The notes: generated by a model not told the origin, from the sequence alone. Shown: positions 15,901 through 27,477, numbered from the stretch's first letter. The stretch is DNA of 64,000 nt from Dyella terrae (GCF_022394535.1 NZ_CP089414.1:5084001-5148000), one strand, 5' to 3'. Numbers and translations are program-made.

Positions 15901-18900
15901 CGCTGCAGATCAATGCGCAGTCGCTGACCAACACCGATGGCGCGTTCACGGCGGCAGGTATAGGCCCGACTGGCCTCACCGTCGCGCAGGCCTTCGACAA
16001 CACGCGCGGCACGCTGGCCGCGATGGGCGCCACCACCGTCCATGGCGGCAGCGTCGTCAACCAGGGTGGCACGATGCAGGCGGGCGGAGGCTCCGCGCTC
16101 ACCGTTACGGCGGATGGCCTGCTCGACAATAGCGCCAAAGGCACGCTGACGTCCGATGGCGACCTGTCCGTCACTGCATCCACGCTCGACAACACGCAAG
16201 GCATCGTCGCTCACGCTGGCACCGGTGCACTGACGATCCAGACTTCTGAGCTCAACGGGCAGGGCGGCACCATCGCGAGCAATGGCCAGCTCGGTGTGCA
16301 TGGCGGCGCAATCAATCTTGCTAGTGGCACCACGTACGCGCAGTCCGTCACGCTGGATGTTGATTCGTTGACTACGGCTGACGGCAAACTCACTGCGCTG
16401 GGTGGTACGCCACCAGATCTGACCGTGCGTGGTTTGTTTGACAACACGCGCGGTACCGTCGCGACTAACGGCGCGCTGCAGATCAACGCGCAGTCGCTGA
16501 TCAATACCGACGGTACCCTCACGGCGGCAGGCAAAGACGCGACCGGCATCACCACCGCGCAGACCTTCGAGAACACGCGTGGCACGCTGGCCACGATGGG
16601 CACCACCACCGTCCGTAGCGGCAGCATCATCAACCGGAGCGGCACGATGCAGGTGGGCGGCGGCTCTGCGCTCACCGTAACGGCGGATGGTCTGCTCGAC
16701 AACAGCCAGCATGGCGTGCTCGCTAGCGATGGCGATCTCTCCGTCAATGCATCGACGCTCGACAACACTCAAGGCACCGTTCAGCACGCCGGACAGGGTA
16801 CGTTGACGATTCATGCGTCCACGCTCAACGGACAGGGGGGGCACCCTTGCCAGCAATGGTGCGCTCACGATCAGCGGCACCAGTACCAATCTGCGCGATG
16901 GCACCACTGCAGCGCAACAGATCACCATCGATACGGGCTCGCTGGTCACCGCGGGTGGCCATCTCTCCGCGCTCGGTACAGGTTTGCTGCATCTGGGCGT
17001 CAGCGGGGCGATGGACAACACCGGCGGCCACGTCGCTACCAACGGCGCGCTTGAGCTCAATGCTGGCTCCCTATCCAATGTTAGCGGTTCGATCTTGGCG
17101 GCGGGTACGAATGACAGCTCGCTGCATGTCGCCAACGCGTTCGCCAATACGCATGGCACGCTGGCAACCACCGGCGCCACCACGCTGCACGCCGCGAGCC
17201 TCGACAACACTGGCGGCACAGTGCAGTCCGCGAGCTCGGAAGCGCTGATTGTCACAACGGATGGTCAGCTCGTCAACGACAGCGGTGCGCTGGTTAGTAA
17301 CGGCGCACTTGTGCTCACGAACGGCAGCCTGAGCAATCACGGCGGTGCCATCCATGCACAGCAAGGCATCACGGCCACTACGACTGGCACGCTTGATAAC
17401 AGCGGCGGCGCGGTGATCGCCGGTGGCGATGTGACTGTGTCGGCTGGCACGTTGCTCAACCGCGACACCATCCAGGGCGGTCCGGCCAACAGCTCGATCG
17501 CTACGCAGGGCATCTTCGGCAACCGGGTCCAGGTGCAGGCGGACACCGTCGACAATACGCGCGGCCAGATCCACGCCAACAACACGCTTGCCTTACGCGG
17601 ACGCAATCAGGCCAGCACGGCGCTCACTAATGCCGCGGGCCTGCTGGATGGAACGGGAACGGTCACGGTAGTGGCTTCAGCGTTGGACAACACTGGTGGG
17701 CAGCTGATTCAGCGGGGTGATGCCGGTACGCTTTCGCTCACCGCGAGCGGCGCGATCGGCAATACCTCCAAGGGTCTGATCGGCGCGGAAGGTGTGGCGA
17801 ACATCCAGGCGGGTGCCTTCGACAATACCGGCGGCACGACCTATGCCCGGCATGATCTTACCCTCACCAGTTTCGGCAATCTGTACAACCGCAACGGCGG
17901 TCAGCTGCAAACGAATGGTGCGCTGAATCTCTCGGCTGGCGGCAGTTTCGATAATAGCGCCGGTGCCGTGGATGCTACGGGCGCCGCCACGGTGGGTGCG
18001 GCATCCATCGCCAATGTGGGCGGCCAGTTGCTTGCGGGCAATGCGGGCAATGCCAATGCGGCGTTGCAGGTAACGTCGGGCAATAGCATCGACAATCGCG
18101 GCGGCTCCATCGGCAACCGTGGTGGCGATACCAATCTTCGTGCATCGGGCATCGATAACAGCGGTGGCGGCAAGTTGATCGCGCAGCGCAATCTGAACCT
18201 GGATGGCGTCGGCTCGCTCAACAACATCGGTGCCACGACCTACGCCACGGGCAACCTTAGCTACCAAAACGGCAACGCCTGGCTCGACAACAGCGGTGGG
18301 CAATTCGGTGCGGGTGGCACGGCATGGCTCACGTCGTCGAGCATCACCAACGCCAACGGCGGCCGTATCCAGGCAGGCGCGTTCTGGCTCAACACTTCCA
18401 CGCTAAACCTCGGTGGAGGTGAGATCGATGCCAATGCACTGCATGTGCAGGTATCAGCCATCAACGGCCTGGGTCGCCTCTACGGTTCGCAACTGCTCGA
18501 CGCACACATCAATGGCGATTTCACCTATGCCGCTGGGCAGCGCTTCGAAAGCGACGGCGTACTCAGCCTGACGATAGGTGGCACGCTAACCAACCAGGGC
18601 ACGCTGCAGACACAGGGTGAGCTGGACATTACTGCCGCGAACCTGATCAACCAGGGCAGCATCAACGCTAGCGCAGGGAACGGCAGCGCCAGCGCAAACA
18701 TCTCCACCAGCGGGCTGATCGACAACCAGCGCGGTGCGTGGCTGGAAGCGGACACACTCAAGCTGTCTGCGGGCGACGTCTACAACACCGGCAACATCGT
18801 CGGCGACAACATACGCATTGATGCAAACACCCTAACCAACGGCCACGACCTGGGGTCGGCGATGGCCGCCGTGGACTACGGCGAAGGCTTTATCGGCGCG

Positions 18901-21900
18901 GCTAATGGGTTGGATCTACGCATCGCGCAGCGCCTGGACAACCTGGATGGCGATCTCTTCAGTGGCGGCAACCTCACCATCGCCGGACGTTGGGACGGTA
19001 CGCGCCTCGCAACGCTGAACAACGTATCCAGCCGCATCCAAGGGCAGGGCAACGTCTCCATCAACGCGGACCAGATCGACAATCGTCGCCGCATCATCAA
19101 CACCGCCACCTATACACTGAGCGCGGACGAGCAGGCCGCCAACAGCGGAAGCGCCACCGTGGCGCAGTACCTCTACAGCGATAGCGACCCTGGTCATAAG
19201 CCGCCGGCTGTCGGCGCCGACCAAGTCGTGGATGCAGCCGGGTTGGCCAAGGCCAAAGGGTATTGCGACAGCCACAACTACTCGTCGCTTCGCTGTATCG
19301 GCTATCCGCAGGGCCGCGGGTCGCCGGTCGTGTTCCAGTCGGTGACCACTAGCACGCTCACGCAGGTCACGGTGATCACCAGCGCCAGTGCGGGTAGCCG
19401 CATCGAGTCCGGCGGCGACATGGTGCTCAACGGCAACATTCGCAACAGCGCATCCACCATCGCCGCCACACGTAACCTCACCATCAACGGCAGCGGTGGC
19501 GGCGACGGCTGGGCCAGCGTGCAGAACATCGCCTGGAACCCTACTGGCGAAGTCACCACCATCACCAACTACCAGACCCAGTCGCAATACCTGATCGATA
19601 GCCCGCGCACTTGGCTCGATGGCCAGTGGTGGACCTACGACACGTCCAGCGGTAACCAGTCCGTGCTGCTTACGCCCGGCAACGTGCCGGGTTGGGTCAC
19701 GTACAACGTCGGCCAGGGCTTGGGTGCCACGATCACGGCCGGCGGCAATCTCTCCATTGGCGGCAACGTCACCAACACCGTGGTTGGCGCCAAGGGCGGC
19801 GGTAGTTCCATCAATGCGGGCGACCTTACCGGTCCCGGAGGCGTCGCCCTGCGCAGCGCCAGCTCCGCACGCGCCGACAACGCAGGCGGCATCGACAACG
19901 TCCATGGCGAAGGCGTCGCGGAGATGGGTCGCGTCAATGGTGCGCAAGGCCAGGGCGTTGGCAACGCCGGTAGCGTCGGGCGTGCGGATGGCAGCAAAGT
20001 CAGTGACGCCGGCAGTGCGAAAGGCGCTGGCGCGCAGTCGGTGGGTTCGTCCGAACAGGCCTTGCCCGGCTACGTGCCACCTACCAATGCGATGTACGCA
20101 CAGAACGGCGACCCCGGTGCTCCATTCCTGGTGAACACCGCGCCGCGCTTCGCCAAGGGTGCATCCACCAGCTCCGACTATCTGCTGAAGGCACTGGGCG
20201 ACGACCCTAGCAACACGCAGAAGCGCCTGGGCGATGGCTACTACGAGCAGCAGCTGGTGCTTGATCAATTGGTGCAGCTGACTGGCCGCCGCACCTTGAA
20301 CGGCAGCGCCCCCCCTTGCGCAGTACACCGCGCTAATGGATGGGGCTGCCAACGAAGCTGCGCGCCTGGGCCTGAGCCTGGGTGCACCGCTCACCAGTTC
20401 GCAGATCAGTTCGCTGCAGTCCGACATCGTCTGGCTGGTGGATCAAATAGTCGATGGGCAGCATGTGCTGGTGCCGGTGGTGTACCTGTCCAAGGCCACG
20501 GCGGACAAGTTGCAGAGCGACGGCGCACTGATCGCCGGCAACACCGTCAACATTCAGTCCAGCGGCACCGTGCGCAACGACGGCACCATTACGGGCACGC
20601 AGGGTACCGCGATCAGCGCCGATACGCTGATCAACAAGGGCACACTCAACGGCGGCCAGCAACTCGCCATCGCCACCCGCAACGACACCATCAATAGTGG
20701 CGCCATCAACGGCGGTACGGTGAGTGTGCAGGCAGGGCGGGATATCGTCAGCACGGGCGCCATCACCAGCACCGGCGACATGGCGTTGCTGACAGGTCGC
20801 GACCTGACGGTGGGCAGTGCCCCAGTGCAATCCGGCGGCAACCTCGCCATGGTGGCTGGCCACGACCTGACCGCCACCGCCAGCCATATTTCCGCTGGAG
20901 GTAATGCACAGCTCGTGGCCGGCAACGACATCAACCTTGATGCGACCGTGCACACCACACGTACCGGCGGCGCTTCCAACGGCCAGGAAACCACCACGCA
21001 CGCCGTAACCGACATCACCGCGGGCGGCAACCTTGCGCTGGTCGCCGGCAACGATCTCACCAGCGTCGGTGCCCAACTCAAAGCAGGCAACCGGTTGGGA
21101 CTGAGCGCAGGACACGACATCACGCTCAATGCGGTAACGGACAGCCAGGCGAACTACAGCAAGAGCGCGGGGGGGAGCACCGTCAGCACCACGCGTAGCG
21201 ACGACGACACGGTGCGCGGCAGCACGCTGAGCGGCGCCAATGGTGTCAGCCTGGTCGCCAAGAACGACCTCACCGCCACCGCCGCCAGCATCAGTTCCAC
21301 CAATGGCGGCGTTGGCCTGATGGCTGGCCACGACCTGACGCTGAACACCGCACAGGAAAACCACAGCACCGTCACCGACACCAAGACCACCAACAGCGGA
21401 ATGCTGTCCAGCACCACCAAGCGCACGCATGACAGCGTGAGCGACAGCCTCGCCATGGGCACCACCCTAAGTGGTGACAGCGTCTCCATGGCGGCCGGCC
21501 ATGACCTGACGGCGACCGCCGCGCAGATTGTCGCCGACCACGACATCGTCATGGCCGCGGGCAACAACCTCACGCTCAACACTGCCAACGACGTCCACAC
21601 CGAAGAACACGGTACCAGCAAGACCAAATCCGGCCTGATGGGCGCCGGTGTCGGCGTCATGCTCGGTGAAGCCAAGCAAAGCCAGGACGCGACGCTCACC
21701 CAGACAACGCCAACCGGCACTACCGTAGGCAGCTTGGGCGGTAGCGTGACTATGACGGCGGGCAACACTGTCCACCTCACCGACGCAAACGTACTCAGCG
21801 ACACCGGCACCGTCATCGTGGGCAAGAACGTCACCATCGATGCGGCTTTGGGCACCACGGACACCACGCAGACGCAAAAGCAAAGCAGCAGCGGACTCAC

Positions 21901-24718
21901 CTTGAGCTTAGGCGGTGCCGCCGTGTCGGCAGCGCAAGGCGTTTACGCCGCCGCCCATCGCGGCAGCGAAGTCAAAGACGATCGCCTCAAAGCGCTCTAC
22001 GCCGCCCAGGCCGCGTACGGAGTCAGCGATACGATCGGCGCTGCCCAAGGTGGCGTCAGCAAAAGCGGGACTGATGGGGGCATCAACCTGCAGTTGGGCA
22101 TCGGTGCCAGCAGTGCCAGTAGCAAGACGGTTACCCACGACGAAACCGCCTACGGCAGCACCATCCACAGCAACGGCAATGTCGTTATTGCTGCTACTGG
22201 CGGTGACCTCAACGTCATCGGCAGTCAGATCAGCGGCGACAACGTCGGCCTCATGGCCGCCAACAACATCAACCTGCTGAGCCAAGCGGAAGATCACACC
22301 CTAAAAAACACCAACAAGAATGCCAGCGGCGGCGTCGGCGTGCAGATCGGCACCGACGGTATCGGCTTCTACGCACAAGCGTCGGTGGGCAAAGGCAGCG
22401 CCCACGGCAACGGCACCACGCACGTCACCACCAGTGTCGATGCCAAGAACACACTGACGTTGGTTAGCGGTGGCGACACCACCATCCAAGGCGCCCAGGC
22501 GAAGGGCAACACCGTGCTGGCCGATATCGGCGGTAACCTCAACATCCGCAGCGAACAAGACACCAACGATTACGCCAGCAAGCAACAGCAAGCAAGCGGC
22601 AAAGTCGTGGTAGGTGTGGGAGCCAGTGGCAGTGGTAGCTACAACCAAAGCAACATCGACAGCCATTACGCCAGTGTCACCACGGTCAGTGGCATCGATG
22701 CCGGTGACGGCGGCTTCAACATCCACGTCAACGGCAACACCGATTTGAAGGGTGGCGTGATCGCCAGCACGGCCGACGCCAGCAAGAACCTGCTCGATAC
22801 CGGCTCGCTCACATTCAGCGATATAGAAAACAAGGCCAAATACAGCGCAAGCAGCGTTGGCATCAGCGGCGGCAGCTCAGGCAGCGGTGTGGCCGTATCT
22901 CCCAGCATCGGCATCCCACAGGGCGACAACAGCCACAACACCACGAAGGCCGGCGTTGCCGACGGCACTATCGTGGTACGCGATGGCAACGCCGATCTCA
23001 GCGGATTGGATCGTACCGCCACGCTCGACCAGCAGGGCCTCAAGTCCATCTTCGACCTGCAAAAGGTGCAAGAGCAGCAGGAGATGGGACAAGTTGCCGG
23101 CTATGTGGGCATGCGCACCGCCGGCACCGTCGCCGACTACATGGCCCATCACGCAGCGACGGATGAGGAGCAGACGTCGTGGAAGGACGGCGGTACCAAC
23201 AAGGTGCTGCTGCACGGCTTGGTCGGTGCAGGCACCGCAGCGCTAGGGGGCGGCGATATCGCGGGTGGCACCATCGGTGCCGCTGCGAGCGAAGCGGCCA
23301 GCGGTGCAATGCAGAAGTATCTGGACGATCAACACATCACCGATCCGGCGCAACGAAACACCTTCATGAATCTGGCGAGCGCTGCTATCGGTGGTGCCGT
23401 CGGCGGTGGTGCGGGTGCAACAACTGCCTTGCAGGGCGAGCAGTTCAATCGGCAGTTGCATCCTGACGAAAAGGTCTGGATCAAGACGCATGCGGCCGAG
23501 TATGCAGCCGAGCATCCCGGTATGACAGAGGATCAGGCGATGCAGGCATTAGCTCAGCAGGCTGCACGCCAGACCGATGTGCTGTGGGCAGCAGCCCTAC
23601 CGGGCGACGATAGTGATGCTCGCCTCTTTCTGGCAAGCGCAAAGGGCACCTTCACCAACGACCTTGGTGGCGCGCAGAAGTTGTTTACCGCTGAAGGCAA
23701 CCAGTTCCTGCAGCCAATGATGTACTTGCCCGAAGCGAGCGCTGACCGTGGCTTCTACCAGCGGTACGTGCAACCCGGGGCCGGCAACATCAACACAGGC
23801 CTGCAAGCGATGCTGGCGCAAGCAGGCATTAACGCCTACATGAACCAAGGGCAGACAGCCTGGAACGTGATCACAGGTGCACTGACCGGTATCGGTGGTG
23901 CCGTTCTGCATCCCGTGGACACGTTCAACAGTGCTGGACAGGACCTCGGTAATAACGCCGTCTATACGTTCAACGCCGGCTTGATAGACAACCAGTTCCA
24001 GGCGGTGTATGGGCAGGATGTCAGCAAAGCAGCCACCACGTTGACGGCACTCAATACCTCACTCACTTTCCTGGCGGTGACCGGTGCGGGTAAAGGTGCC
24101 GCAGCAGCGATCGAAGGGGCAGCGAAGTCGGCTACGACCGATGCCCTGATTGCTGCGGTTAAAGCTGGCGCGTCGGGTGATGCTGCGGGTCTGGAGAAGT
24201 TCACGCAGAGCATTGTTGGCAAAGCAGGGTTTGCGGCTGACGGTACGCCCTTGATGGACTTCCGATCGTTGACCAACGCGCAGAAAAGTGTGGTGGCCGA
24301 GTTGCTGGGTGGCGACAGCTTGCAACAACTTGTTCCTGATGCGACGAAAATAGGCCGCTCGCCCGGAATCGGTCAAAATGGCATTGACGATCTCTACAAG
24401 GTCAATCGACCGGATGTTGATTATGTAGTTGTCGAATACAAGTTCGGCTCATCTGCGCTCGGGCAGACGGCTGATGGCCTGCAGATGAGTGATAACTGGC
24501 TAACGGGGGCCAATACGAATTACAACCGCATACTGGAATCAACAGGTAACGAAGCTGTGGCGGATAGTGTCAGTACGTCACTTCAACAAGGGCGAGTCGA
24601 GCGCTGGGTGGTCAACACTGATCCCTTTGGAAATGTATCTGTCGGAGTTGTGGACAAAAGCGGCAAATTTATTCCCAATCCTCAGGGAGCATCGAAGATA
24701 TTAAGGGGCAATCAATGA
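12924..24718 (+). CDS. TpsA/CdiA-type filamentous haemagglutinin with PoNe-like nuclease toxin, two frameshifts
   Basis: An exoprotein of 3930 residues if two single-base insertions are removed: a run of seven G at 16835-16841 and seven C at 20309-20315. As read, the parts are 12924-17054, 16813-20697 and 20336-24718. It opens with an extended signal peptide region (MNKHLYRIVFNHALGVFQAV), then the secretion domain (residues ~70-320; VIANPSGIACDGCGFINANR), long haemagglutinin beta-helix repeats, three 191-residue tandem copies, a second repeat region, a pretoxin part from about 23040, and a C-terminal toxin from about 24230. The toxin carries GIDDLY and DYVVVEYKFG, a D...ExK nuclease signature. 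No VENN motif is seen. The product is probably a cell-surface contact-dependent DNase, if the frame is intact in vivo. Confidence 0.85.
15120..16840 (+). repeat. Three tandem 573-base repeats inside tpsA
   Basis: Near-identical units begin at 15120, 15693 and 16266, each 573 bases (191 residues) and recognisable by GGAINLANGTTYAQS and LDLTVRG. The next related unit starts 574 bases on, at 16840, directly after the seven-G run: the extra base is visible in the periodicity. Such long repeats can change copy number by recombination and are easily collapsed in assembly. Confidence 0.85.
24230..24715 (+). other. C-terminal nuclease (PoNe-like) toxin domain of TpsA
   Basis: About 160 residues after LMDFRSLTNAQKSVVAELLG. 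GIDDLYKVNRPDVDYVVVEY followed by KFGSS, LGQTADGLQMSDNWL gives the Asp and Glu-x-Lys of a PD-(D/E)xK fold and the downstream QMSD signature seen in PoNe DNase effectors. The base composition is visibly more AT-rich than the preceding repeats, as expected for an exchangeable toxin tip. The domain border is approximate. Confidence 0.7.
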
Positions 24719-25605
24719 AGCGTGACAGTCGTGGATCAATCACCTATTGGAATCAGTGGATCTCCTACAAGGAGAAGCACATTCCCGAAATGTGGGGTGT
24801 GCTTCGTCAAACAGGCGGAGATGAGGGGTATGCGCCGCAGTACGCTTTCGAAATTGTGAGAAAGCACTACGAACTTGCACTTCAGCGCTACTCACGAGGC
24901 GATGCAGTAGGTGACTTCAAGCTGTTGTTCAGTGGTCTGCTGGATGCTTGGGAAGAAAGTGAGCGCCTGGGGGAACATGTTTGGACTGAAGAGCAGCGCT
25001 ACATGCGTCACTCTTGGGCGGTGAACCTTGACCATTACATTGTCTGCTTCTGGCTGACGGGTTTGGCATTGATGCTGGAGATCCCCGACGACCAATGGCA
25101 GCGACTGGTCGCCTTGATCGGTAACGAAGGTGAAGACGCACTATTGGATCGTGTGATCGCCTTTCGCCAGCCGGAGCGAAAAATTGGTGAGGTGCTGTGC
25201 TTCCCGAAGGCCTATCAGGGCCTACTAAACGTCGTGAGCGCCCCCGTAGACCAACGCCCCAGCAAACTTCAAAGCTATGTGGGGCGCTGGTTCGTTAGCC
25301 TGAAGAATGCGGGTAGCTCGAGCTTTCCTCCGGCACATCGCACTCCTTATTGGTGGAATTTCTGCGCGAACGAGGAGCTGGGTATGAAGGGGGCCTATTT
25401 CGGTTGCTGGTGTATCGAGGCCGTCACGGTAGCTACCGTGTTCGACATCGACGATGCCGTCTGCCTTGATCATCCTAACTACCCGGGTGATTTGCGGAAG
25501 GACAACCGTTGCCCGCGTTATCCCGATCCTGAGCCGTCGCTGCCACCACCACTTCCTCCGGCGCTAAAGCCTCAGGGTTGGCTCTCACGATTGCTGGGAA
25601 AGTGA
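24715..25605 (+). CDS. PoNi-like immunity protein (DUF1910/DUF1911 type)
   Basis: A 296-residue protein. The C-terminal part has YFGCWCIEAVTVATVFDIDD followed by HPNYPGDLRK (about residues 230-262), the hallmark of the DUF1911 half of PoNi proteins. The N-terminal helical half fits DUF1910. It overlaps the toxin gene by 4 bases (ATGA), the classical toxin-immunity arrangement. A Pro-rich tail (PSLPPPLPPALKP) precedes the end. PoNi proteins neutralise PoNe nucleases by direct binding in the cytoplasm. The pairing of a PoNe-like toxin with a PoNi-like protein supports both calls. Confidence 0.8.
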   Translation: MKRDSRGSITYWNQWISYKEKHIPEMWGVLRQTGGDEGYAPQYAFEIVRKHYELALQRYSRGDAVGDFKLLFSGLLDAWEESERLGEHVWTEEQRYMRHSWAVNLDHYIVCFWLTGLALMLEIPDDQWQRLVALIGNEGEDALLDRVIAFRQPERKIGEVLCFPKAYQGLLNVVSAPVDQRPSKLQSYVGRWFVSLKNAGSSSFPPAHRTPYWWNFCANEELGMKGAYFGCWCIEAVTVATVFDIDDAVCLDHPNYPGDLRKDNRCPRYPDPEPSLPPPLPPALKPQGWLSRLLGK

Positions 25606-25684
25606 GTCACGTCTATCCGGCATCGATATGACAAATGCTCACCAGTAGTGCCTCGCAAGACAAAAAATTGTCAGAAGACAAAAA

Positions 25685-25746
25685 AGGTCAGAGTGCACTT
25701 TCTCCTAGCCCACCTTCCCAATTGATCGGAAAGTCCACTCTGACCT
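25685..25746. repeat. REP-like inverted-repeat element, copy A
   Basis: Arms of 18 bases, AGGTCAGAGTGCACTTTC and GAAAGTCCACTCTGACCT, differ at one position and flank 26 unrelated bases. The same GGTCAGAGTGGACTT end occurs in copies B, C and D. It lies between the immunity gene and the next small gene. Confidence 0.75.
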
Positions 25747-25853
25747 CTGCTTTGAAGCTCGGGCCATCCAAGGTTCATTTTTCCGAAGTTGAAAGTGAGC
25801 TGAATTCGGTGTTGCGCTTCGATCCCGGGTTGAAGCGCTCTGGAGAAATAGAA

Positions 25854-26240
25854 ATGAGCAAACTCGGCTGCCAGTGTGGAAACATAATTCGAGACAATAC
25901 TGACTCGTCGCCCTACAAGGCATCCATATTTAAGGATGTACTTTGTGGTTCCTTTACGGATTGGCTTGTAAGTGAGGTGCAGAGCTATGTGGTAGCTGTT
26001 GGGAAGGAAGGCGTCCGCTCGTGGCTTTTGGATCGAGGCTACTCTGATGAGTATGTATCTCTTCAGCTCGACCATGGGAACGTGATTCACGATCACCTTT
26101 GTGGGCGGTTCAATGAGTTGTCACGCACGGCTTATGAGTGTCTTCAGTGCGGTAGATTGCATGTTGAAACTGCAGTCGACAATTCATTCGCCTCGTACTC
26201 GCCCGATACGATGAGACGCAATGGAGTGCTCTCCAGCTAA
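25854..26240 (+). CDS. Second immunity-like protein, 128 residues
   Basis: The frame is open from 25635, but the upstream part spells the REP-like element, so the ATG at 25854 with GGAG 8 bases before it is chosen. The protein begins MSKLGCQCGNIIRDNTDSSP, and has paired cysteines (C-x-C near residue 7 and C-x2-C in YECLQCGRLHVE), suggesting a zinc-binding fold. Proteins of this look are found as orphan immunity genes behind CDI or polymorphic toxin loci; here that is an inference from start sequence and location. No toxin is seen beside it. Confidence 0.5.
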   Translation: MSKLGCQCGNIIRDNTDSSPYKASIFKDVLCGSFTDWLVSEVQSYVVAVGKEGVRSWLLDRGYSDEYVSLQLDHGNVIHDHLCGRFNELSRTAYECLQCGRLHVETAVDNSFASYSPDTMRRNGVLSS

Positions 26241-26277
26241 GTTGAACTTGGTTAGGCGCAATCAAAACAGAGGGCCA

Positions 26278-26332
26278 AAACGGGGGAAGGTTCATTTCCC
26301 TGGTATTGGAAGTGAGATGGCCCCGGTCTCAT
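26278..26332. repeat. Possible degenerate REP-like element, copy E
   Basis: CGGGGGAAGGTTCATTT faces AAGTGAGATGGCCCCG with imperfect pairing, similar in layout and length to copies A-D and preceded by AAAAC like copy B. Divergence is high, so this is tentative. The rest of 26241-26438 shows only the AAAAGGA ribosome binding site of the next gene. Confidence 0.3.
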
Positions 26333-26438
26333 TGGCGACGCTCATAGCCACTTCATACAAGTCTCTAGAGTCAGCGCGAAAAAGTAGGCTCTGCCTTCCC
26401 GATTTTCGTTCTACTCCATCTATAAAAGGATTTTTCGC

Positions 26439-27254
26439 TTGAAAGCTCTTTCAAAGCGTATCGCTGCAGCGTCATTGATGTCATTTGCTCTTTTTTCCTT
26501 GGTGCTGAGTGCGCAAGCGGAAGTGGTTCCGGGAAAGGCGAGATACTTGTCCGCGGCGGACAAGCTTTTGTCGTTGATGCAAGGAAAGGGGCAGAGCGAG
26601 ATGCCTCGGCAGTCGGACCCAACGGTTGCGCCCTTGTTCGCCGTGCTTTCCGATGTCAAGGGAACGTTTGGGGAAGAGCCGGTCGAGGCAAAGGATATGG
26701 GCGACTTGTTTGATGTCTGCGGCAAGTCCAATGAGATAGCTACCCGATATGCCATGGCTGGCATAGAGCGCCTTAAGCCTCTCGCTGGGGACATTCCCCG
26801 CATGACCATCGAGCTGCGGAAGCTTCAGGAGGAGAGCGCGGTTCTCTATCAGGACGAGCTGGTTGGCTTCCAGGCATTTGCTGTGACCTGTGCCGCTCAG
26901 CAGGTTGCTCCGATGAACACGCGGCTCACCTCGTTGAAACCCGAGGAACTCACTACGGTCCGTCGGGCAGGCGCCATGCAGATGCGGACGGGGGTGTTCC
27001 AGATGATTGCGGGCGGACTGATGTCGGAAGCGGATACGAGGTTGAAGTTGGAAAACCGTCTCAAGATGCTGACGGCATTGGCAGACAACATCGACTCATT
27101 AGCGTCCGTTCTTCCCGAGAACATGCGAAGCATACTTGCGCAATCGGGGCTTGCTGGAGCTAAGACTGTCGACCCGGCGCTCAAGTCTGCGAACGACAAG
27201 ATTGTTGAGGGAGTGGTGAAGCATAGGGAGTGCGTAGGGATCTGCGCGCTTTGA
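26439..27254 (+). CDS. Unknown secreted protein, 271 residues
   Basis: Uses a TTG start with AAAAGGA 8 bases upstream. The signal peptide MKALSKRIAAASLMSFALFS continues to cleavage after LSAQA (about residue 27). The mature protein is mostly helical with few aromatic residues and has cysteines at DVCGK, VTCAA and a C-terminal pair in HRECVGICAL, suggesting disulphides in the periplasm. No family is recognised. It sits in the accessory stretch behind the CDI locus, flanked by REP-like elements E and B. Confidence 0.65.
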   Translation: MKALSKRIAAASLMSFALFSLVLSAQAEVVPGKARYLSAADKLLSLMQGKGQSEMPRQSDPTVAPLFAVLSDVKGTFGEEPVEAKDMGDLFDVCGKSNEIATRYAMAGIERLKPLAGDIPRMTIELRKLQEESAVLYQDELVGFQAFAVTCAAQQVAPMNTRLTSLKPEELTTVRRAGAMQMRTGVFQMIAGGLMSEADTRLKLENRLKMLTALADNIDSLASVLPENMRSILAQSGLAGAKTVDPALKSANDKIVEGVVKHRECVGICAL

Positions 27255-27264
27255 TGCCTAAGGG

Positions 27265-27336
27265 GTAGAAAACGGGGCGGAGTGGACTTTGACTGGGCAA
27301 TCCGACTGCGCGTTGAAGAAGTGCGCTCAGCCCTCT
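27265..27336. repeat. REP-like inverted-repeat element, copy B
   Basis: GGGGCGGAGTGGACTTT near 27274-27290 faces AAGTGCGCTCAGCCCT near 27319-27333. The inner bases ACTGGGCAATCCG are identical to those of copy C, so B and C share recent ancestry. Confidence 0.65.
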
Positions 27337-27348
27337 ACTTTTGAAAAC

Positions 27349-27375
27349 TAAAGTTCTTGCGATGGCTGCCGACAG
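27349..27375 (+). promoter_or_regulatory. FliA (sigma-28)-type promoter of the lipoprotein gene
   Basis: TAAAGTTC, an 11-base spacer and GCCGACAG match the sigma-28 consensus at 13 of 16 positions, with the same -35 box as the one at 10903. The lipoprotein starts 102 bases downstream. A short hairpin (GATGGCTG and CAGCCATC at 27361-27380) overlaps the -10 part. Confidence 0.45.
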
Positions 27376-27477
27376 CCATCACTCCCTTGCCTTAGACATC
27401 TCCGTTCAAGCTGTCATGTAACGGCTTGATCCATGTCGCGTGCAAGGAAGCCGCTATCAACTCAAGGAGCAAATTCA

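Noticed and set aside
15120..16840. CRISPR-like array
   Set aside because: The repeats are 573 bases, contiguous and coding; no short repeat-spacer pattern occurs anywhere in the window.
14319..17255. Long minus-strand open frames (14319-15470, 15717-17255) antisense to tpsA
   Set aside because: They mirror the repeats of the plus-strand haemagglutinin and have Arg/Val-rich low-complexity content, no start signals and no known domain.
18916..21430. Long minus-strand open frames antisense to tpsA (18916-20427, 20333-21430)
   Set aside because: They are a by-product of high GC and repeated codons on the coding strand.
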